A stretch of DNA of 16,334 nt from Lachnospiraceae bacterium UBA4317. Lineage in GTDB: Bacteria; Bacillota_A; Clostridia; Lachnospirales; Lachnospiraceae. The stretch lies in the NCBI GenBank assembly GCA_002394525.1, contig DGUF01000288.1, forward strand, positions 3,609 through 19,942, given 5' to 3'. The translations under genes were made by a program, and so were the position numbers. The notes under the pieces were generated by a model. That model saw nothing but the letters and a program-made list of their open reading frames with translations, was not told the DNA's origin and ran no database searches. Positions 12,041 through 16,334 of the stretch are shown piece by piece. Position 1 is the first letter of the stretch. The number at the start of each line of letters is the position of its first letter.

Positions 12041-14143
12041 ATGGCAATTGAGAGAGGACCTTTGTCGATCAACAGTGAGAATATGTTCCCGATCATCAAG
12101 AAGTGGCTGTACTCGGACCACGATATCTTTTACAGGGAGCTGATCTCCAACGGGTGCGACGCGATCACCAAGCTCAGGAAGCTTGACATGATGGGTGATT
12201 ATGAGCTGCCCGAGGGTTATAAGGCCAGGATCGACATCGAGGTCGACCCGCAGGAGAAGACGATCAAGGTCACTGATAACGGTCTGGGCATGACCGCCGA
12301 TGAGGTGAAGGAATATATCAACAATATCGCTTTTTCAGGGGCCGAGGCCTTTATGGAGAAGTATAAGGATAAGGCGAGCGATGACCAGATCATCGGTCAT
12401 TTCGGTCTGGGCTTTTACAGCGCCTTCATGGTCGCGGAGCTGGTCGAGATCGACACCCTGTCCTACCAGGAGGGCGCGGCGCCCGTGCACTGGGAGTGCG
12501 ACGGCGGCAGCACCTATGCCATGGATGAAGGGTCCAAAAAGACGGTCGGCACGACGGTCACCCTGCACCTGTCCGATGACTGTGTGGAATTTGCCAATTA
12601 TTACAGGGCCCAGGAGGTCATCGAGAAGTATTGCTCCTTCATGCCCGTGGAGATCTATCTGTCCGAGCATGACACCAAGATGACGGAGACGATCAACGAG
12701 TCCGAGCGCAGGCCCGATGATGTGGTCATCGAGGTCATTGAGCCGGAGAAGAAGGCGGCTCCCGAAAAGAAGGAGGGAGAGGACGCCGGGGACGAGGAGC
12801 CCGAGGAGAAGAGGCTCAAGATCCGCCGCAGGCCGGTCCTCTGCAATGATCCCAGCCCGCTCTGGGCCAAGGCTCCAAAGGACTGCACGGATGAGGAATA
12901 CAAGGCCTTTTACAGGAAGGTCTTCCACGACTACAAGGAGCCTCTGTTCTGGATCCACCTGAATATGGATTATCCCTTCAACCTCAAGGGCATTCTGTAT
13001 TTCCCCCGCCTCAATCTGGAGTACGAGTCGGCTGAGGGCGTGATCAAGCTCTATAACAGCCAGGTCTTCATTGCCGACAATATCAAGGAGGTCATTCCGG
13101 AGTTCCTCATGTTGCTCAAGGGCGTGATCGACTGCCCGGACCTGCCCCTCAATGTCTCCAGGAGCGCCCTGCAGAACGACGGCTTCGCCCAGAAGATCTC
13201 CGACTATATCTCGAAGAAGGTCGCTGAGAAGCTGGCCGGTATGTGCAAGACCGACAAGGAAAACTATGACAAGTACTGGGATGATATCAGTCCCTTTATC
13301 AAGTACGGCTGCCTCAGAGACGACAAGTTCTGCGAGAAGATGACGGACTACATCCTCTTTAAGGACCTGGACGGCAAGTACCACACCCTGCCCGAGGTAC
13401 TGGAGATCAACGCGACGGACAAGGCGGAGGAGTCCGCCGAGGATGAGAAGGGTGAGAAGGTCGAGGCGGAGGTCGTCTCGGACGGCGATGCGGCTCAGGC
13501 TGAAAAAGAGGAGCCCAGGGAGCGCACGATCTACTATGTGACCGATCCCGAGCAGCAGAGCCAGTATGTGCGCATGTTCCGGGACAATGGCATGCAGGCC
13601 TTCGTCCTCAGCCACAACATCGATCAGCCCTTCATCTCCCAGCTGGAGGCCAAAAACGAGGGCATCCACTTTGCCAGGATCGACGCGGACATCCAGGATT
13701 CCCTCCGCGCGGACGGGGACGAAGCGGTCGATGAGGAGAAGGCAAAGGCCGACGGCGAGAAGATCGAAAAGATTGTGCAGAAGGCCCTGGACGACGATAA
13801 GCTGACCGTGAAGCTCGAGACCCTCAAGGACGCCGCGGTCTCCTCCATGCTGACGGTCGATGAGCAGACCCGCCGCATGAACGATATGATGAAGATGTAC
13901 GCGGCCAACGGCATGGGCTTTGGCATGAGCGACATGGGCAGAGAGGGCCAGACCCTGATCCTCAACGCCGCCCATCCTCTGGTCCAGTATGTGCTGGCCA
14001 ACGAGGAGGGTGAGAACACGAAGCTGATCTGCGAGCAGCTCTATGACTTGGCTGTCCTGCAGAACGAGCCGCTGACCGGCGACGAGATGGCCAGATTCGT
14101 GGCCAGAAGCAACGAGATCATGATGATCCTGGCCAAAGCCTGA
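12041..14143 (+). CDS. htpG: Chaperone HtpG (bacterial Hsp90)
   Basis: A 700-residue cytosolic ATP-dependent chaperone. The N-terminal GHKL ATPase shows E33 and N37 in ELISNGCDA, DNGLGM (79-84), GHFGLGFYSAF (119-129) and GTTVTLHL (170-177). The middle domain has PLFWIHLNMDYPFNLKGILYFPR and the ATP-contacting arginine in LPLNVSRS (R374). The C-terminal dimerisation domain ends with LAVLQNEPLTGDEMARFV. It is about 75 residues longer than E. coli or B. subtilis HtpG (about 625). The extra length lies mainly in an acidic/lysine-rich linker between N and M domains (about 234-262) and a second acidic insert around residues 464-490. AGGAGG six bases before the ATG fixes the start. CIRCE lies upstream, unlike the B. 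subtilis gene, which is not HrcA-controlled. Confidence 0.97.
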   Translation: MAIERGPLSINSENMFPIIKKWLYSDHDIFYRELISNGCDAITKLRKLDMMGDYELPEGYKARIDIEVDPQEKTIKVTDNGLGMTADEVKEYINNIAFSGAEAFMEKYKDKASDDQIIGHFGLGFYSAFMVAELVEIDTLSYQEGAAPVHWECDGGSTYAMDEGSKKTVGTTVTLHLSDDCVEFANYYRAQEVIEKYCSFMPVEIYLSEHDTKMTETINESERRPDDVVIEVIEPEKKAAPEKKEGEDAGDEEPEEKRLKIRRRPVLCNDPSPLWAKAPKDCTDEEYKAFYRKVFHDYKEPLFWIHLNMDYPFNLKGILYFPRLNLEYESAEGVIKLYNSQVFIADNIKEVIPEFLMLLKGVIDCPDLPLNVSRSALQNDGFAQKISDYISKKVAEKLAGMCKTDKENYDKYWDDISPFIKYGCLRDDKFCEKMTDYILFKDLDGKYHTLPEVLEINATDKAEESAEDEKGEKVEAEVVSDGDAAQAEKEEPRERTIYYVTDPEQQSQYVRMFRDNGMQAFVLSHNIDQPFISQLEAKNEGIHFARIDADIQDSLRADGDEAVDEEKAKADGEKIEKIVQKALDDDKLTVKLETLKDAAVSSMLTVDEQTRRMNDMMKMYAANGMGFGMSDMGREGQTLILNAAHPLVQYVLANEEGENTKLICEQLYDLAVLQNEPLTGDEMARFVARSNEIMMILAKA

Positions 14144-14239
14144 AGAAGGGACTAAAGACGATCACGGCCCCGGGCCGGGGACGCAGCGGCTGACTCATTA
14201 CATGTAACGGTTGCGCCCAGCGTTTCCAATGCGGTTTCG

Positions 14240-14260
14240 CGCTGCCAAACAGCGGGCTTT
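14240..14260 (+). terminator. Weak terminator-like hairpin after htpG
   Basis: CGCTG (14240-14244) pairs with CAGCG (14250-14254) around CCAAA, followed by GGCTTTT. The stem is short, so this is a tentative terminator of htpG. The rest of the 234-base gap up to 14377 holds a diverged repeat copy (about 14165-14207) and the next promoter. Confidence 0.4.
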
Positions 14261-14322
14261 TACCTATGATTTTTTGCGGTTGACTTTGCGGTTAACATAG
14301 AAGGCACAGAACAACAAAGTTA

Positions 14323-14331
14323 TGATATAAT
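14323..14331 (+). promoter_or_regulatory. Extended -10 promoter of the DUF5717-like gene
   Basis: TGA-TATAAT is a perfect extended -10. No good -35 lies at 17 bases (TTGACT at 14280 is far too distant). Transcription should begin near 14338. Confidence 0.65.
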
Positions 14332-14367
14332 TCCCCTTGACGGGATTACGGTCCCGGAAAGGGGAAT
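14330..14367 (+). promoter_or_regulatory. Inverted repeat spanning the -10 end, transcription start and ribosome binding site
   Basis: ATTCCCCTT (14330-14338) is perfectly complementary to AAGGGGAAT (14359-14367). Inside, CGGGA (14341-14345) pairs with TCCCG (14352-14356), separated from the outer stem by opposed GA/GA dinucleotides. The right arm contains the GGGG that would be the ribosome binding site of the downstream gene. If transcription starts near 14338 the left arm is mostly not in the RNA, so a DNA operator is the better reading. If it starts further upstream, the RNA would hide the ribosome binding site. Confidence 0.55.
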
Positions 14368-14377
14368 GGTTTTTCTT

Positions 14378-16334
14378 ATGAGAGATTTTTACACGAAGGA
14401 AAATATGCAGGGCGAGCTCTTCCATGTGCGGGAGGCTGGCCTGCTTTTTGAACCGGCAGAACTGTCCTTTGAAACGGATGCCGAGACCAGCCGCGAGGGC
14501 ACGATCAGGGTGCGGCGGACGGACGGGCAGCCCGCAAGAGGCTATGTCTATCCCTCGGAGCGGTGCATGCGGGGGGTGCGCGAGCAGTTCGCCCCGGCGG
14601 CGGACGGGACAGGCAGCATCCGCTGGAAATTTGATTCCCGCGGGATCGCTCCGGGCAGGACTGTGCGGGGCTTTTTTCGTGTGATCTCCCCCTGCGGGGA
14701 ATACCGGATCCCCTATGAGGTCAGGGTCAGCGGGAAGGGAGAGCCGGCCCGCAGGAAGGGCCTGCAGACCAGGACCTCGGAGCGCGGCCCCAGGCAGAAT
14801 GTGGACTTTTCCATAACAGTCGAAAAAGAAGAGACCGATCCCGGGATCAGGACCAAGGAGGATTTCCTTGGCCTGGCCGGCCGGGATTTTATGGCGGCCG
14901 CAGACTTTTTTTACAGCAGCCGTTTTATAAAGATTTTGACAGAGGATGAGGACAGGACTCTCTACAGGGGCCTCTCCATGCAGAAGGACAATCTGCACAA
15001 TGTGGGGGAGTTTCTGATCGCCGCCTGCGGAATGGAGAGGACGGTCTATGAACCGGTCGAGAAGACCCTGACCCTGCAGACGCAGGCCGGGAGCGGGCGG
15101 ACCGACAGCCGCATGGCGGGGAGCCGGGCGGAGAGGGCTCTGGAGGTCCACCGGCAGAGGGTCCGCAGGAACGGGATTGGAGCCGGGGCAGGCCGCCAGG
15201 CCGGTCCGGCCGCGGAGGATCTCATCTACCTGCCGCTCCGGATCCGGCGGACGGGAGTGGACTATACGGGGGTCACGATTCTGGCAGAGGGGAGATTTCT
15301 CCCGTCTGCTCCTTTTGCTGTCCTGCCGGCGGATATTGAAAAAAATGCAGTCCCCGCATCGGATATGGGGAAAAATGCCGTCTCTGCAGCGGACATGGAT
15401 AAGAATGCCGTCTCTGCGGCAGGCGTTGAAAACAATGCTGCTCCTGCGGCGGACATGGAAAAAAATGCCCTTCCCGCGGAGGAGCCGGGGGAGGACCTGC
15501 TCTTCACGGTCCGGATCCCGGTGAACCGGGCGGCCCTGCATGCCGGCCGCAATGTGGGCCGGGTCATCGTCAGGGGCCCCTTTAATGACGCGGTCCTGCC
15601 GGTCGAGGTCTGCTGCGCGCCCTCCGACCCGCCCCTGCGGCGCAGGCAGGAGCGTGAGCTGCGGCTTCTGGAGCTGCAGCTGATGCGGCTGTATGTGGAT
15701 TTCAGGCTGACGGACAGCCGGGCCCACGCCGATCTGGAGCAGCAGGCGGACCATCTGATCGATGAGATCATCGCCCGCAGCCACCGCGACCAGGTCCCCC
15801 GGCTCTACAGGGTGCACATGAGGATCCTGAGGGGCCAGTACGCCGAGGCGGAGAAGGAGCTGAACCGGATCGCAGTCAGGTACGGAGGCCAGGAGGCGGT
15901 CCGGAATTATTCGGCCCGGTTTACGGGGGAACAGGAGGGGGCCTACTGCTACAGGCAGTATCTCTATGCCAGGTGCAGAGTGGAGGACACCCAGCTGCGC
16001 AGCAGGGTCGTCCGCTTTCTGCGGGGCGTCTACCGGACCTCCGGAAGCTGGCAGGCCGCCTGGATGCTCATGGACCTGTCGGAGGAGTACGCTCCGGGGA
16101 CGGCGGCCAGGTGGAATTTCCTCCGCCACCAGTATGAGAGCGGATGCAGCAGCCCCGTGATCTTTATCGAGGGCTGGGAGATGGTCCGTGAGGATCCCCG
16201 GATCCTGCTGCCGGGCAGCAGTGTCCAGGAGCGCTGGGCCAGGGATGACTTCGGGCTCCTGGTCCTCTGGTACGCGGCCAGGAACAATGTCCTGAGCCCC
16301 AAAGCCGCCGAGGTCATGATCTCGCTGGCGGAAA
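14378..16334 (+). CDS. Large protein resembling the DUF5717 family (3' end beyond the window)
   Basis: An open frame of 652 codons runs off the window end. The N terminus (MRDFYTKENMQGELFHVRE, then LLFEPAELSFETDAETSREG) and the stretch GEYRIPYEVRVSG followed by KEDFLGLAGRDFMAAADFFYSSRFIKIL (about residues 118-190) resemble the very large clostridial proteins annotated as DUF5717. This is a memory-based match. The N-terminal part looks like beta-sandwich repeats. From about residue 423 it becomes helical and arginine-rich (RRRQERELRLLELQLMRLYVDF), like tandem helical repeats. No signal peptide or membrane segment is seen. Residues 319-368 are five tandem 10-residue repeats. The start is ATG 14378; an in-frame ATG at 14366 lies inside the inverted repeat and is an alternative. 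The function is unknown to me. Confidence 0.85.
   Translation, partial: MRDFYTKENMQGELFHVREAGLLFEPAELSFETDAETSREGTIRVRRTDGQPARGYVYPSERCMRGVREQFAPAADGTGSIRWKFDSRGIAPGRTVRGFFRVISPCGEYRIPYEVRVSGKGEPARRKGLQTRTSERGPRQNVDFSITVEKEETDPGIRTKEDFLGLAGRDFMAAADFFYSSRFIKILTEDEDRTLYRGLSMQKDNLHNVGEFLIAACGMERTVYEPVEKTLTLQTQAGSGRTDSRMAGSRAERALEVHRQRVRRNGIGAGAGRQAGPAAEDLIYLPLRIRRTGVDYTGVTILAEGRFLPSAPFAVLPADIEKNAVPASDMGKNAVSAADMDKNAVSAAGVENNAAPAADMEKNALPAEEPGEDLLFTVRIPVNRAALHAGRNVGRVIVRGPFNDAVLPVEVCCAPSDPPLRRRQERELRLLELQLMRLYVDFRLTDSRAHADLEQQADHLIDEIIARSHRDQVPRLYRVHMRILRGQYAEAEKELNRIAVRYGGQEAVRNYSARFTGEQEGAYCYRQYLYARCRVEDTQLRSRVVRFLRGVYRTSGSWQAAWMLMDLSEEYAPGTAARWNFLRHQYESGCSSPVIFIEGWEMVREDPRILLPGSSVQERWARDDFGLLVLWYAARNNVLSPKAAEVMISLAE
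15332..15481 (+). repeat. Five tandem 30-bp (10-codon) repeats in the DUF5717-like gene
   Basis: Five in-frame units from 15332 encode variants of DM-x-KNAVSAA (for example DMGKNAVSAA and DMDKNAVSAA). The frame is kept. The insertion separates two segments that look like beta-strand domains (LAEGRFLPSAPFAVLPA before, DLLFTVRIPVNRAAL after), so it probably forms a loop or linker. Confidence 0.9.

Noticed and set aside
12335..13975. 546-codon minus-strand frame within htpG
   Set aside because: Antisense shadow of htpG, rich in leucine/valine/aspartate as expected from reversed codons, with no ribosome binding site.
14264..16129. 621-codon minus-strand frame opposite the last gene
   Set aside because: Its product is proline/arginine/glycine-rich with no domain resemblance. 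The plus-strand frame gives a coherent protein with a promoter and start. High GC produces long antisense frames.

Overview
The window looks like a chromosomal segment of a fairly GC-rich member of the Clostridia, most likely Lachnospiraceae. This is inferred from gene content and signals, not from a search: a MepA-like MATE transporter, a DUF212/YuiD membrane protein, a chromosomal TraX-like protein, a PrsW-type protease, a clostridial-type HtpG with an N-terminal SNGCDA motif, a large protein resembling the DUF5717 group, sigma-A type promoters, AGGAGG ribosome binding sites and a perfect CIRCE operator. No phage, insertion sequence, CRISPR array or transposase gene was found.

Layout. Bases 1-51 carry a dispersed TGTCACAC/CTGTCCCC repeat. 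Bases 84-1859 hold a Nudix-MobB fusion followed by mobA (molybdenum cofactor nucleotide attachment). Bases 1973-2431 encode a DUF212 membrane protein. It converges with a minus-strand MATE efflux gene (2504-3952), which has its own promoter and a long structured leader ending in an intrinsic terminator just before the ribosome binding site. Bases 4377-5973 form a clean three-gene operon: small charged protein, YfcE-like phosphoesterase, PrsW-like protease. It has an extended -10 promoter, a 5' stem-loop and a strong terminator. Bases 6113-6424 are a tRNA unit with two identical tRNA-Gly(GCC) genes, promoter and terminator. An array of four hairpin repeats (6436-6576) follows, then traX-like (6602-7459) and a beta-CASP metallo-beta-lactamase RNase-like gene (7553-9154). 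Bases 9292-11683 are a tightly packed trio: folA, a lipoprotein with a SurA/PrsA-like N-terminal region, and a YdcF/DUF218 membrane protein. Bases 11687-11816 hold the same dispersed repeat as at base 1, here with a perfect 31-bp inverted repeat. htpG (12041-14143) follows under CIRCE control. The window ends inside a large gene (14378 onward) resembling DUF5717.

Themes. Several proteins (MobA, the lipoprotein, the DUF5717-like protein) carry in-frame low-complexity or tandem-repeat insertions. Several untranslated regions carry exact or near-exact 10-15 bp tandem duplications. Regulation is unusually legible: an attenuator-like leader on the MATE gene, CIRCE on htpG, and an inverted repeat overlapping the start region of the last gene. 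Nothing here proves a wholly new system. The best leads are the MATE leader RNA, the Nudix-MobB fusion, and the small double-glycine-like protein encoded with an intramembrane protease.
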